Notes under the pieces: generated by a model
The model's input: only the letters and a program-made list of their open reading frames with translations
Database searches by the model: none
Told to the model about the DNA's origin: nothing
Assembly (NCBI GenBank): GCA_963590405.1
Contig: CAVAPE010000005.1
Coordinates: forward strand, 1 to 64,000
Source of the DNA: Limisoma sp963590405
GTDB lineage: Bacteria > Bacteroidota > Bacteroidia > Bacteroidales > Muribaculaceae
Direction of reading: 5' to 3'
DNA: 64,000 nucleotides
Shown here: positions 36,155-45,500 of the stretch, piece after piece
How the letters are laid out: each line of letters begins with the position of its first letter
Position numbering within the stretch: the stretch's first letter is position 1
Position numbers and translations under genes: made by a program

Positions 36155-37390
36155 TTACTTATATAAATAATATTTTTTCGATTTGGCCTTAAACGCATCT
36201 GCATCTTTGTTCCAATAGTCGATCATATCGCTAACCTGATAGTTTTTAGAGAATAGGATGCGAATTTGGTCGCTGCCGCAAACCTTATCGAACATATTGA
36301 AACGGCTTTTGTCAATTGCGCTGTCAAAGATACGCTTTTCTGGGTAAAGTTTGGCCAATTCTTGCATTGCATAAAATTGTATGAGGGTAAGGCTTGAGCC
36401 TGGCACGTCCTCCACATAGAACTGGATGCCCTGCAAATTTTCGCCTTTTCCTGTGCTGTAGAATGGTTTAACGTGGATTGGGCGGAACTTGGTGCCCGGC
36501 AAGTTGAGGGCGTTCATGCTTGCAGCAAACTTATCGGCGTCAATCCAGTCGGCACAGATGAGTTGGAACGGCAAAGTGTAGCCCACGCCAATCGACACGT
36601 AGTAGAGTTCGCCGAGGATGCCCGTTGCCGGATAGTAGAATGCAGTTGCAGGTTGTGGGATATGTGGTGAAGGCAATACCCATGGCATGCCTGTCTTGTC
36701 GAAGGTCATTGAGCGCTTCCAGCCTTTCAAAGGCACTACGGTGAGTTTCGCTGTCTTCTCGCCTTTAGCCTGACGCTCGCCATTGAGATAGAGTGCCATC
36801 TCACCAGGGGTTAAGCCGTAGAGATAAGGCACCTTAAACTGGCTCACAAACGAGTAGAAGCCGTCTTCAACCAAGCAACCTTCCACACGGTTGCCGCCGA
36901 GTGGGTTCGGGCGGTCGAGAACAACGAACTCAACATCGTTTTCGGCGCATGCCTCAAGGGCAAGACCGAGTGTGCTGACAAAGGTGAACGAGCGGCAACC
37001 GATGTCCTGAATGTCGTAGACAAGAGCATCGATGCCCTCAAGCATCTCCTTCGACGGCTTTTTTGTCTTGCCGTAGATGGAATAGACCTTTACACCTGTG
37101 GCTGGGTCAACGGAGTTGCCAAACTCATCACCGGCATGCACATTGCCGCGCACACCGTGCTCAGGGCCAAACAGGGCTACGAGTTCCACGCCGGCAGCCT
37201 CGTGCAGGATGTCGACAGTCGACTTCAAGTTGTTGTCCACGCCCGTAGGATTGGTAATCAAGCCTACACGCTTACCAGCGAGTTGCTTGAACTGGTTATC
37301 GCGGAGCACCTCCACGCCTGGTTTTGTCACGGCCATAGCGCCGAGGGTTGTTGCCACTAAAAGGGCTATTGCAAATATTGTTTTTTTCAT
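36155..37390 (-). CDS. namZ: exo-beta-N-acetylmuramidase, NamZ family (DUF1343)
   Basis: This 411-residue exported protein has a signal peptide ending near AMA at residue 20. It shows the DUF1343/NamZ hallmarks GKRVGLITNPTGVD, LFGPEHGVRG, YDIQDIGCRSFTFVSTL, VVLDRPNPLGG and, near the C-terminus, AIDKSRFNMFDKVCGSDQIR. Characterised NamZ enzymes (family GH171) release MurNAc from the non-reducing end of peptidoglycan fragments. It is followed by genes able to import, phosphorylate and split MurNAc, which strongly supports this role in the periplasm. The AmpG-like permease lies 25 bases upstream. Confidence 0.9.
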   Translation of the reverse strand: MKKTIFAIALLVATTLGAMAVTKPGVEVLRDNQFKQLAGKRVGLITNPTGVDNNLKSTVDILHEAAGVELVALFGPEHGVRGNVHAGDEFGNSVDPATGVKVYSIYGKTKKPSKEMLEGIDALVYDIQDIGCRSFTFVSTLGLALEACAENDVEFVVLDRPNPLGGNRVEGCLVEDGFYSFVSQFKVPYLYGLTPGEMALYLNGERQAKGEKTAKLTVVPLKGWKRSMTFDKTGMPWVLPSPHIPQPATAFYYPATGILGELYYVSIGVGYTLPFQLICADWIDADKFAASMNALNLPGTKFRPIHVKPFYSTGKGENLQGIQFYVEDVPGSSLTLIQFYAMQELAKLYPEKRIFDSAIDKSRFNMFDKVCGSDQIRILFSKNYQVSDMIDYWNKDADAFKAKSKKYYLYK

Positions 37391-37415
37391 CGTTATGTTT
37401 CTTTATGCTCAGTGA

Positions 37416-38756
37416 TTATTTTCTGCCGTAGTTAGGGTCAATCTTTTTGTCGGCAAGGTAAGTAACAACGAGAGTGGCAATGCAGCAAACCATCACCATC
37501 CAGAAGAAGTTGACGTAACCAATCCACTCTTCGATGTAGCCTGCCACGAAGCCCGGCAACATCATGCTCAATGCCATAAATGCCGTACAGATGGCATAGT
37601 GTGAAGTCTTGAATTCCCCTTCTGAGAAGTACATCATATAGAGCATATATGCAGTAAAACCGAAGCCATAGCCAAATTGTTCAATGCAAACGGCAATACT
37701 TATCACGAGTGGGCTCGACGGCTGAGCAATAGCGAGATAAACGAAGGTGAGGCACGGCAGTGTCATGCAGGCTGCCATCCACCACAATGACTTTTTCAGT
37801 CCTACTTTAGAGGCAAACACGCCGCCGACAATACCGCCGGCAAGAAGGGCGATGACACCGAATGTGCCATAGACCAAACCAACGAGTTCGGTTGACAAGC
37901 CGAGACCGCCTTCCTCAACGGAATGCACGAGGAACGGCTGGCAGAGTTTGATGAGAAAGCCTTCTGGCAAGCGATAAAGCAACATAAATGCGATTGCAAG
38001 ACCTACGCCCGGCTTCTTGATGAACGATACGAAGGAATTCGCGAACTCGGCAAGACCGTTAGGTTTCTGTGGTTTAAGCGCATCCTGTTCAGCAATTTCC
38101 GTGCGTGGACGGTCGTTGGCTGAACGTGGCAACACGAATGTGTGATAGATGGTCACGCAGAAGAACACTACAGCGCTGACACCGAGTGTCACTTGCCATG
38201 AGAATGGTATATCTTTTGTGCTGGTTTCGATAACGCCGGCAATGTAGACGAGCACGCCCTGACCAAACACCGAAGCGATGCGGTAGAAGGTGCTACGGAT
38301 GCCGATGAAAGCGGCTTGGCTGCTTGGACTGTGGGCAAGCATATAGTAGCCGTCGGCGGCAATGTCGTGGGTTGCCGAAGCAAAGGCGGCAATGATAAAC
38401 AGTATCAGGGTGATGACAAACATGCTGATTGGCGTGTGTCCGCTGGCAATGGTCGCCACATCGGGCTTAGGCAATGTGAGCGTGAGGAGAATCATCAATG
38501 CAGTCATAAGCATCTGCATCGTTACGATCCACCAGCGTTTTGTCTTTACCACATCGACGAGCGGTCCCCACAATCCTTTGAGGAACCATGGGAAATAGAG
38601 CAACGTGGTGAAGAATGCCATATCGCCGTTGGGCACGCCCATTTTGGTAAACATCATTACTGAGATGTTGTTGACTACGAAATAAGGCACACCTTCTGCA
38701 AAATACAAGGTCGGCACCCAGAACCAAGGTGAAATATTGGTATTTGAAGTTTTCAT
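37416..38756 (-). CDS. ampG: AmpG-like MFS permease for muropeptides
   Basis: This 446-residue permease has about 12 transmembrane segments. The N-terminal FWVPTLYFAEGVPYFVVNN and FPWFLKGLWGPLVDVV segments are typical of AmpG-family transporters, which bring GlcNAc-anhydroMurNAc muropeptides or related saccharides into the cytoplasm. It is located between a SpoIID-like gene (9 bases) and a NamZ-like gene (25 bases) in a peptidoglycan-salvage operon. With the MurT-like protein, the operon would encode two uptake routes, one for disaccharides or muropeptides and one for free MurNAc. The exact cargo is inferred. Confidence 0.85.
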   Translation of the reverse strand: MKTSNTNISPWFWVPTLYFAEGVPYFVVNNISVMMFTKMGVPNGDMAFFTTLLYFPWFLKGLWGPLVDVVKTKRWWIVTMQMLMTALMILLTLTLPKPDVATIASGHTPISMFVITLILFIIAAFASATHDIAADGYYMLAHSPSSQAAFIGIRSTFYRIASVFGQGVLVYIAGVIETSTKDIPFSWQVTLGVSAVVFFCVTIYHTFVLPRSANDRPRTEIAEQDALKPQKPNGLAEFANSFVSFIKKPGVGLAIAFMLLYRLPEGFLIKLCQPFLVHSVEEGGLGLSTELVGLVYGTFGVIALLAGGIVGGVFASKVGLKKSLWWMAACMTLPCLTFVYLAIAQPSSPLVISIAVCIEQFGYGFGFTAYMLYMMYFSEGEFKTSHYAICTAFMALSMMLPGFVAGYIEEWIGYVNFFWMVMVCCIATLVVTYLADKKIDPNYGRK

Positions 38757-38765
38757 GTCAGGATT

Positions 38766-40082
38766 TTAATATTGTTTAGTTATTTCAGCATCAATAAAAT
38801 AATGCAGGAGTATTTCTTTGTAGTTATAACCCTTCTCGCCCATCACGGCAGCGCCGATTTGGCAAAGGCCAACGCCATGCCCCCAGCCTGCGCCTTTGAG
38901 CACGAAGTGTTCAGGCACACCGTTTTTCTCGCCTTGCTTCTCCACCACAAAAGCGGAACTGTAGAGGTGGGAAGGCGAAAGTGTGCGGCGTATCTCAAGT
39001 TCTTTGCCGATGATGCAGGTTTTCTTTGTACCCACAATTTTCAAGCGGTAAAGTCTACCAGAGGTGCCGCGAGCCACCGGCACGAGGTCGATGATGTCGC
39101 CATAGTCCTCGCCGCTGCGCTCACGCACGAGGCGCGAGAGTTCGGCTTGGTCATACTCCACCGTCCAGCGGTAGAAGTCGGTCGTTTCCTGGTCGTAACT
39201 GTTGAGCACCTGCGAGAGGATGCGCTTGTCGTGGGTGTTGCAGAATGCCTCCGGAGCGGAGAGTATCCACTTGCGGGCATTTTCCTCAACCGTGAGGTCG
39301 GGGAACTGCATTGCATTGGCATTGTCCAGACGCGCAACAAGATAGTGATAATGCTTTGGCTCCCAGCAATATTCAAACTGCTCAAACACGCCGCCGCACG
39401 ACTTAGAGAAGCGGGCGTCGCAGAGTTTGCCGTCGTAGGTAAGCACCTGTCCCCAAGTGGCTTTGATGGCATCGCGCACTGTCGGCGTAGACTCGCGAGT
39501 GATGCCTTGATAGCGCTGGCAATGGTCGTCGGCACAGACATCGAAGTTAACATGGTCTTCGCGGTCGTACCAGCGCACCAGTTCGCCGTCGGTGCGTGTG
39601 CATGGACAATAGGGCTGCTCCTCGGCAGCTAGTTGCTGGTTTTTCTCCATCTGGGCAAGAAGCCAACTGCGGGAAATCACTGCATGGGCTTTAAGCAACT
39701 CAAGTGAAGCTGTGGCACTCATCTCGGAAGAGATGACACTGAGCAGATATTCCTCAACAGGCAGGATATTGATAGCCGTGAGTTTGTCGCCCTCCACAAT
39801 CAGTCGCAGAGAGCCGCGGAACGACTGGTTTTCTTTGCGCTCCCAATGGAAGTTAACGCCAATCGTCACATCGATGAGTTGGAAACTGCCATTTTCAGCA
39901 TCGGCTGGAGTAAATTCTACTGATTCATAGAGTTTTCCATTCCATAGCACTTTGCCGTTGCTGATTTCAGCCTCCTGTGCGCCTTCGACGGTCGTGCCGT
40001 CGGCTGAATAAGGTGTCGTAAGGACAAACTTCAGTTGGGGGCTGCTCATAATGCCCACCTTCACTTGCGGTTGCGTCATCAT
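38766..40082 (-). CDS. SpoIID/LytB-domain protein without signal peptide
   Basis: This 438-residue protein carries the SpoIID domain, whose sporulation member is a lytic transglycosylase acting on peptidoglycan. The family core LPVEEYLLSVISSEMSATAS (107-126) places the catalytic acid at Glu120, and the C-terminal GAGWGHGVGLCQIGA is also characteristic. No signal peptide or membrane segment precedes it. An in-frame TAA only three codons before the ATG (the stop of the upstream gene) rules out a longer N-terminus, so the protein seems cytoplasmic. It may cleave imported muropeptides. It lies 9 bases downstream of the DUF4922 gene and 9 bases upstream of ampG. Confidence 0.87.
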   Translation of the reverse strand: MMTQPQVKVGIMSSPQLKFVLTTPYSADGTTVEGAQEAEISNGKVLWNGKLYESVEFTPADAENGSFQLIDVTIGVNFHWERKENQSFRGSLRLIVEGDKLTAINILPVEEYLLSVISSEMSATASLELLKAHAVISRSWLLAQMEKNQQLAAEEQPYCPCTRTDGELVRWYDREDHVNFDVCADDHCQRYQGITRESTPTVRDAIKATWGQVLTYDGKLCDARFSKSCGGVFEQFEYCWEPKHYHYLVARLDNANAMQFPDLTVEENARKWILSAPEAFCNTHDKRILSQVLNSYDQETTDFYRWTVEYDQAELSRLVRERSGEDYGDIIDLVPVARGTSGRLYRLKIVGTKKTCIIGKELEIRRTLSPSHLYSSAFVVEKQGEKNGVPEHFVLKGAGWGHGVGLCQIGAAVMGEKGYNYKEILLHYFIDAEITKQY

Positions 40083-40091
40083 AGTATACTT

Positions 40092-40998
40092 TTATTTGAT
40101 GTTGTTTGCAATTTCTCTTAACTCGTCCTCGCTGAGGCAACACTCGTCGAAAATCTGCTTGATGTCGGCAGCGGTGATTTTCTCAAAGTCTTTCTCAAGA
40201 GGAGTGATAAACACGTTGCCCATGTCCACCGAGGCGGGACTGATGAGGAGGTTGTCGTCGCCTTCGGCAAAGTAGCATGCCGGGCGGTGCTTCTTGCGTG
40301 GGAACATAAGGATGTTCCACATGCCAGCCTCATAGTAGCATAGCACGTTGAGCATAGGTTCTGGCTCGCCCTCAGGGATTTGCAGTTGCTCGTAAACCAT
40401 ATTAAATGCGCGTTCGCCATTGGCTACGGCAATGGTGCGGATGAGGAAACAGGGATGCGACGTGCCAGTAACGAGCGACAATTCGGCATTGCCACTCTTC
40501 ACAATGACTGTCTTCTTAGCCGATTCAATCTCTTCCTCAATAGGCATAAAGCCGCGGTTGCCTGCCTGGAAGTGCATGTGGTCGGGAGCCGATGCGCCGC
40601 ACTTCGGTCCGTTGTAGAACAAAGTGTAGTCGTCCAACTCGCGGGCAAGGTTCATCATGTCGACGATGCGGCCGCTGATGCGCTGGTCCACATGGTCGTT
40701 GCACGGGATGGTGAGATGGCGCGGGAAAATCGGGAACGGGTTGATGAGTATCGTGTAGTTGTTCCACGCAATGCCTTCCTGCACCGCAGGGCGGTTGGCT
40801 GCGCAAAGGAAGCACTTACGCTCCTTGAGCGACTTGGCATCGACGTGCCGGATTGAACTGCACCTTCACCTTCGAGCCCGCAACGTCAAACTCCTTGACT
40901 TTGACGTTGGCGAGGGCAGCGAAGTTGTTGCGGGCGGTTTCCCACACCTGCAACTGCTGATTGAAAAATTCAGATATATTTTCGATAGATGCGCTCAT
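40092..40998 (-). pseudogene. DUF4922 (HIT/GalT-like) protein, frameshifted
   Basis: The two pieces belong to one gene. The N-terminal piece starts at 40998 (SASIENISEFFNQQLQVWE) and reads VQFNPAR before leaving frame. The C-terminal frame reads VDAKSLKERKCFLCAANRPAVQEGIAWNNY onward to the stop at 40092. The break is near 40845-40847 and needs one base removed or two added, or a short deletion of a length not divisible by three. The C-terminal part has HLTIPCNDHV and DHMHFQAGN, the His-x-His-x-Gln pattern of GalT/Apa2-type nucleotidyltransferases. Relatives sit beside SpoIID-like and GT2 genes in other Bacteroidales. Function is unknown; a nucleotide-sugar or phosphorylase reaction is conceivable. 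Confidence 0.82.
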
Positions 40999-41004
40999 CT
41001 TCTG

Positions 41005-42465
41005 TTATTTCTTCTTGTTGAATGCAATGCGCGCCTGGAGTTCCCAAGTGCGGATACGGTCCTTGTAGAGGTTGTGGGCGTTCATCTTCACCACGTCGAG
41101 CGACGCGTCGGAGTTGTCGTCCCAACGGCGGCAGTTGTAGACTGGCTCATAGACACGACCAATCTGATACTCGCGAGAGAAGTTGAGGCCGAGAGCGTAG
41201 TCTTCGCCATAACTTGTGTTAGGCACTTTCACCTCGCGGAGCACTGGAGTGTAGAACGCACGCGGAGCGCCAAGACCGTTGATGCGGAGGGCATTGTTGC
41301 GGCCGTTCTCTGGTGTCCACTCTTTGTGGTCGATGATGCCCGGGGCAATCATATTCATGTTGAAATCGGTCATCATATATGTACCTACCACCATTGCGCA
41401 GTTCTGCTCGTAGAAGGCGTTGACCATGATTGAGAGGGTGTTCTCATCGCGGTAAACGTCGTCGCTATCAAGTTGCACGGCGAACTTGCCACATTTTGGA
41501 TGGTGCACACCTTCATTCCAGCAGCCGCCGATGCCAAGATCTTGACGCTCAGGCACGATGTGGATGAGGCGCTCGTCGTCCTTAAATTCGTCGATGGCTT
41601 CTGTTGTGCCGTCGGTCGAATGGTTGTCGATAACGATGAGGTTAAACTTGAAGTCTGCCTTTTGGCTGAGCACCGACTTGATAGCGTCGCGGATGGTGCG
41701 GATGCGGTTGCGCACTGGGATGATTACCGATGCTTCGTATTCAAAGTTGCCAGCGCTGAATTCGATTTTCTTAAATTCTGGCTTGAGGTAACCGCCGATG
41801 GCTTTCAGATGGGCTGTGCAAGCCTCTTCCATCTCAATCTGCACGCCACGGTTTTTAGGGTCCACATAGTCGAAGATTTTCTCGCCGCTCTTGCGAGTGT
41901 CGAGTTCTACGTCGGAGTAGAGATATTCGTTGATGTGCACGAGTTCAGCCTCTTGTGTGATTTTCAGGCGCACGTCGTAGAGACCGGCAAAATCGTATTG
42001 CTTGTCGATTTTGGCAACAGCATTCTTGAATGTTGCTGCGTTGAACATCAGTACTGAGCCGAAATCGAAGTCGTCGCGGAGGCTACCCTTCTGATAGTCA
42101 ATCACCGGAGCATTGCTACGCTGGTCGCCTACCACGTTGTAGTGGTCAGCATAAACCATGCCGGCAGCCGAGTCGTCGGCAATCTTAACCATGCGCTCTA
42201 CGGCAAACATGCCAAACTCCAAAGAGTTGTATTTGGTGTAGAGCAACGCGTAGTCGCAGCAGGCGTGGGCAGCGATTTTCTGCATAGTGTCGCTGCTATT
42301 GAGGTTGCCGATGGCGATTTTCTCGCATCCTTCAACCTCGCCTTGGGCATCGGCTCCTGCCAACAGGTAGATGTTGTGCACCAAGTCGCTTGCCTTGAGG
42401 CCGGCAACTGTATTCTTTACTTGTTCCGCATTGACGAACGGAATAAAACAATCGATTCTTTTCAT
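41005..42465 (-). CDS. glycosyltransferase family 2 in the peptidoglycan-salvage operon
   Basis: This 486-residue cytoplasmic protein has a canonical GT-A domain in its C-terminal half (SVIIPVRNRIRTIRDAIKSVL; VIDNHSTDGT; QLDSDDVYRDENT with the metal motif). The first 240 residues look like a second, degenerate GT-A-like fold (RIDCFIPFVNAEQV at the start). It is 6 bases upstream of the DUF4922 gene and 41 bases downstream of the golvesin/amidase gene. Why a sugar-transfer enzyme should be encoded with peptidoglycan breakdown is unclear; it may re-use released sugars for a surface or storage glycan. Confidence 0.85.
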   Translation of the reverse strand: MKRIDCFIPFVNAEQVKNTVAGLKASDLVHNIYLLAGADAQGEVEGCEKIAIGNLNSSDTMQKIAAHACCDYALLYTKYNSLEFGMFAVERMVKIADDSAAGMVYADHYNVVGDQRSNAPVIDYQKGSLRDDFDFGSVLMFNAATFKNAVAKIDKQYDFAGLYDVRLKITQEAELVHINEYLYSDVELDTRKSGEKIFDYVDPKNRGVQIEMEEACTAHLKAIGGYLKPEFKKIEFSAGNFEYEASVIIPVRNRIRTIRDAIKSVLSQKADFKFNLIVIDNHSTDGTTEAIDEFKDDERLIHIVPERQDLGIGGCWNEGVHHPKCGKFAVQLDSDDVYRDENTLSIMVNAFYEQNCAMVVGTYMMTDFNMNMIAPGIIDHKEWTPENGRNNALRINGLGAPRAFYTPVLREVKVPNTSYGEDYALGLNFSREYQIGRVYEPVYNCRRWDDNSDASLDVVKMNAHNLYKDRIRTWELQARIAFNKKK

Positions 42466-42506
42466 TTTATGTCGTTTTTTTAATTTTCTATTGGGGTTTC
42501 TGGGGT

Positions 42507-45500
42507 TTATTTCTTTGTGCTGAAGAATGTCATAATTTGGCTCATCAGCGCGCTGCGCGAGTCTGCGCCCTTGATTGTTTCAAACGGGAAGCCGATGACG
42601 CAGGTGCGGTAGTTGTCCATATCGGCAACGATGGCTGCTGGGATGTTGTTCTCGCCGTAGCGCATCAATGTGCAGGCTTTCTCTTTGTCCACTGCATAGA
42701 TGCCGTCGGGCGACTCTGCTGCATAGCATTTGTCGTTAAGTTCGGTGTAGAAGTCTACGTTGAGGTTGTTGAATGCGTCGAAATATGTAGGCACGATGTG
42801 GGCGTTGCCTTCGATTGATGCTTGACCTACGCGCCAATGATAGCCGAGGGTCTTGACTGCAAAGTCCTTAGAGGCTTCGTCGGCATTAGGATTGTCCCAA
42901 ATGTCGGTTGCCACAAACGAGCCGCTCACGAAGATGCTACCGCCAGCCTCGCAGAAGCCCTTGATGGCTGACTGCAACGCTGCAGGGAATGCGCGGAAGC
43001 GGTTGGGCACTGCACCACGACCTATCTTTATTTCTTTCTGCTTACCGAGGATAAGGTCGGCATACTTAAAGTTCTTCATGTCAACAGCACCACTCTCTAC
43101 GGCTGCAACGCTTGACGAAACAAACGAATAACCTGCATCCATAAGGGCTTTACCGTGGACGGCTGGATAGTCGAACGTGTTGCCAGCAATCACTTTGTCT
43201 TCTTGGTTGGCACGGCTTGCACCGAAGCCAGCAGAATCGTCGTCGAACCAAGGGATGTTGCGGCGGAACTCAAACATGTCGCCGATGGTGTTGATGTCGG
43301 AGATATATGGCACTCCGTGGTCCTTAGCGCTGTCGAAACCAGCGTACTCAGGACTTGCTACAAACGAGTCAGGAGCGCTGACGCGAGTAAATCCGTTGAC
43401 CACGAGCACCTCGCCTTTGGAGTCCTTCGCCTCGCCTACTGCAAGCACTTCCGACGGGAAACTAACGCCGCCGTCGTTGGCTGCAACAATGCGGTAACTG
43501 TGGATTTCGTTGTCGCTGACCTTAGCCACATATTCGGGCTTCTTGACGATGGCAATCTGCTTGAATGCGCCGTCGCCGATGCGCTCGCTCACGATGTAAC
43601 TCTGAGCCTGTGCGCGGTCGCAAAGACTGTCGACGGTTTCTTTCCACGAGAGGCGATATTCGCCGTTCTTCACTTTCTGGATTGCGAAACTGTTTACAGC
43701 CAGTGGCTGAATCATATAGTCGGTTCTGCCTTCTTTAGTGGCAAAGAACTGTGCCATACCTTTATAGACTGCTCGGCTCACTGTGAAGCGGAACGTCGGA
43801 TCAAGGCCGTAGCGCATATCGGCAAAGTTCTGGTGAGAGAGCAGTTCGAGCAACATAGCCGGCACCTCAGGTACGCGTGCTTCATAGTAGGAAGCGTCCC
43901 ACATGCCGCGGCGCGTCCAGTTTGGCTCAAACTCCTTGCGCACGTCGTTGCAAATATTTGTCATCACCATGTCGGTGAGTTGGCGTGAGTTCATTCTGTC
44001 GCCGCCGTTGCCGTATTTGTCACCCTTCGTGCAATAGATGCCGAGTGTACCGATGATGCGGTCGTCCATAGTGGTGCCGGCATCGGTGTGGAACGCAAAC
44101 GAGAGGTCTACAGGGATGTTAAGACCTTTCTTGTTTGGCACTACGCTCGAACCGCCGGCAAGATAGTTCACCCAGATGCCGCGGCAACGGTAGTCGTCGT
44201 TATAGTCGTTAACTCCGTGCGACGGAGAATATACTGTATCAGGAATACCAGCCCACTGCAACCAGTAGCGTGCGCCCTCGGTGAAGCGAGGATAGCCGCT
44301 CACCTGATAGTTGTGGGGCAAGCGGTCGACCATCGTGATGGCGCTCAGTGTTTTGGTGTCTTCTTCGTTGAGGTTGTCGGCAACCTTACGCTCGATGTTA
44401 CCCATACCGCCGCCAATCTTCACTGCGTCGGCTGTAACCACTTCATCTGCCTTACCAGTCTTGTTGGTAAGCGAAACAACAGGTTGCTCGCCAGCAGCAA
44501 GTTCGAAATGACCGAGGTAAATCCATGTACCACCGCCCATTTTCTGGTTCACTTGGAATTGCTTGTCGCCTCCGGCTGTATGGATGGTGTAGATTGCTTT
44601 TTCTGTACTGTTTGGCAACGATGCGTAGGAAACATAGACTGCATAAAGTCCTGCTTCGGGGATGTTGGCAGACCATGTGGCAACCGACTCTTTCTTGCCT
44701 TTGGTCGAAGCGACCTTACGGTAGGTGCCGTCGAGGAACGGGTTCTCAAAATCCTTGTAGAGCATCGCTTTGTAGGCGAAACCCGCGCCGCCATCGCTCC
44801 AAGCCTGCTCGCCGTTGCTTTCGGAGTAGTTGCCCACAGCAAATCCGCCGTTGTTGTCAACTATCAACTCCTGACGGCGAGTGTCGCGCTCGCGCGGGCT
44901 CATCACATAGGCGCCGGCGTTCTCAAGCATAGGCATAAGGAACGGCATCACATAACTCTGGGTGTAGAGGTCCTCCACGGTCTGAAAGATGCGTGCACGC
45001 TGCCATTCCCAACGGTTGAGTTTCGGCTCGAAATAGTAGCCGTGGCTTTGCCAGATGGCTATGATTTTGCCGTCAAGACCTTTCTTCGGGTGACGTGTTT
45101 TATCAAGAGCATAGACAAACGGTGCTTTCTCCGTCTTCTGGAAAAATGCGTAGCCGGCATCGGAGTAGAGACGCTCCACGGGCACTCCGCCAACTGTGAT
45201 TTCGACGCTGTACGGCTTCTTGAACATCATCGCCACATTGCTCTTCACGGCAGTGGTGTAACTTGCCAGATCGGGCACATAGCCATAGGCTTCGTTCATG
45301 TCGAGTTTCAGTCGGGAATTCTCGACATCAATCAATGCAGTGTCGACATCCACCTTACCAATGGCAAGATTTTCAGGCATTTTCTCCTTGAGCAATGTCG
45401 AGATTCTGTCGCGGGTGGCTGTGTCAAGAGGCTTATAGTCTGCCCTCGCAACGCCAACCGTTGTTGCCATAATGGCAGCCAGCATCAAAATTTTTCGCAT
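42507..45500 (-). CDS. golvesin-domain, Amidase_3-like secreted protein (annotated as xanthan lyase in relatives)
   Basis: This 997-residue exported protein (signal peptide to about 20) is the first gene of the salvage operon. In order it shows a golvesin-like carbohydrate-associated beta-sandwich (about 226-363, with SWSANIPEAGLYAVYVSY-like strands), a divergent N-acetylmuramoyl-alanine amidase-like domain (about 418-583, with AFHTDAG near 470 and PAMLLELLSHQNFADM), a fibronectin type III-like domain (about 598-690), and an alpha/beta domain to the end. In this setting it probably cuts peptidoglycan peptides from glycan strands in the periplasm, making chains accessible to NamZ. The name xanthan lyase used in some databases is probably misleading. 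No sorting domain is visible. Confidence 0.8.
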   Translation of the reverse strand: MRKILMLAAIMATTVGVARADYKPLDTATRDRISTLLKEKMPENLAIGKVDVDTALIDVENSRLKLDMNEAYGYVPDLASYTTAVKSNVAMMFKKPYSVEITVGGVPVERLYSDAGYAFFQKTEKAPFVYALDKTRHPKKGLDGKIIAIWQSHGYYFEPKLNRWEWQRARIFQTVEDLYTQSYVMPFLMPMLENAGAYVMSPRERDTRRQELIVDNNGGFAVGNYSESNGEQAWSDGGAGFAYKAMLYKDFENPFLDGTYRKVASTKGKKESVATWSANIPEAGLYAVYVSYASLPNSTEKAIYTIHTAGGDKQFQVNQKMGGGTWIYLGHFELAAGEQPVVSLTNKTGKADEVVTADAVKIGGGMGNIERKVADNLNEEDTKTLSAITMVDRLPHNYQVSGYPRFTEGARYWLQWAGIPDTVYSPSHGVNDYNDDYRCRGIWVNYLAGGSSVVPNKKGLNIPVDLSFAFHTDAGTTMDDRIIGTLGIYCTKGDKYGNGGDRMNSRQLTDMVMTNICNDVRKEFEPNWTRRGMWDASYYEARVPEVPAMLLELLSHQNFADMRYGLDPTFRFTVSRAVYKGMAQFFATKEGRTDYMIQPLAVNSFAIQKVKNGEYRLSWKETVDSLCDRAQAQSYIVSERIGDGAFKQIAIVKKPEYVAKVSDNEIHSYRIVAANDGGVSFPSEVLAVGEAKDSKGEVLVVNGFTRVSAPDSFVASPEYAGFDSAKDHGVPYISDINTIGDMFEFRRNIPWFDDDSAGFGASRANQEDKVIAGNTFDYPAVHGKALMDAGYSFVSSSVAAVESGAVDMKNFKYADLILGKQKEIKIGRGAVPNRFRAFPAALQSAIKGFCEAGGSIFVSGSFVATDIWDNPNADEASKDFAVKTLGYHWRVGQASIEGNAHIVPTYFDAFNNLNVDFYTELNDKCYAAESPDGIYAVDKEKACTLMRYGENNIPAAIVADMDNYRTCVIGFPFETIKGADSRSALMSQIMTFFSTKK

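Noticed and set aside
42507..45500. xanthan lyase activity
   Set aside because: The golvesin-like domain leads to this database name, but no polysaccharide-lyase catalytic domain is visible; amidase-like motifs and operon context favour a cell-wall role.
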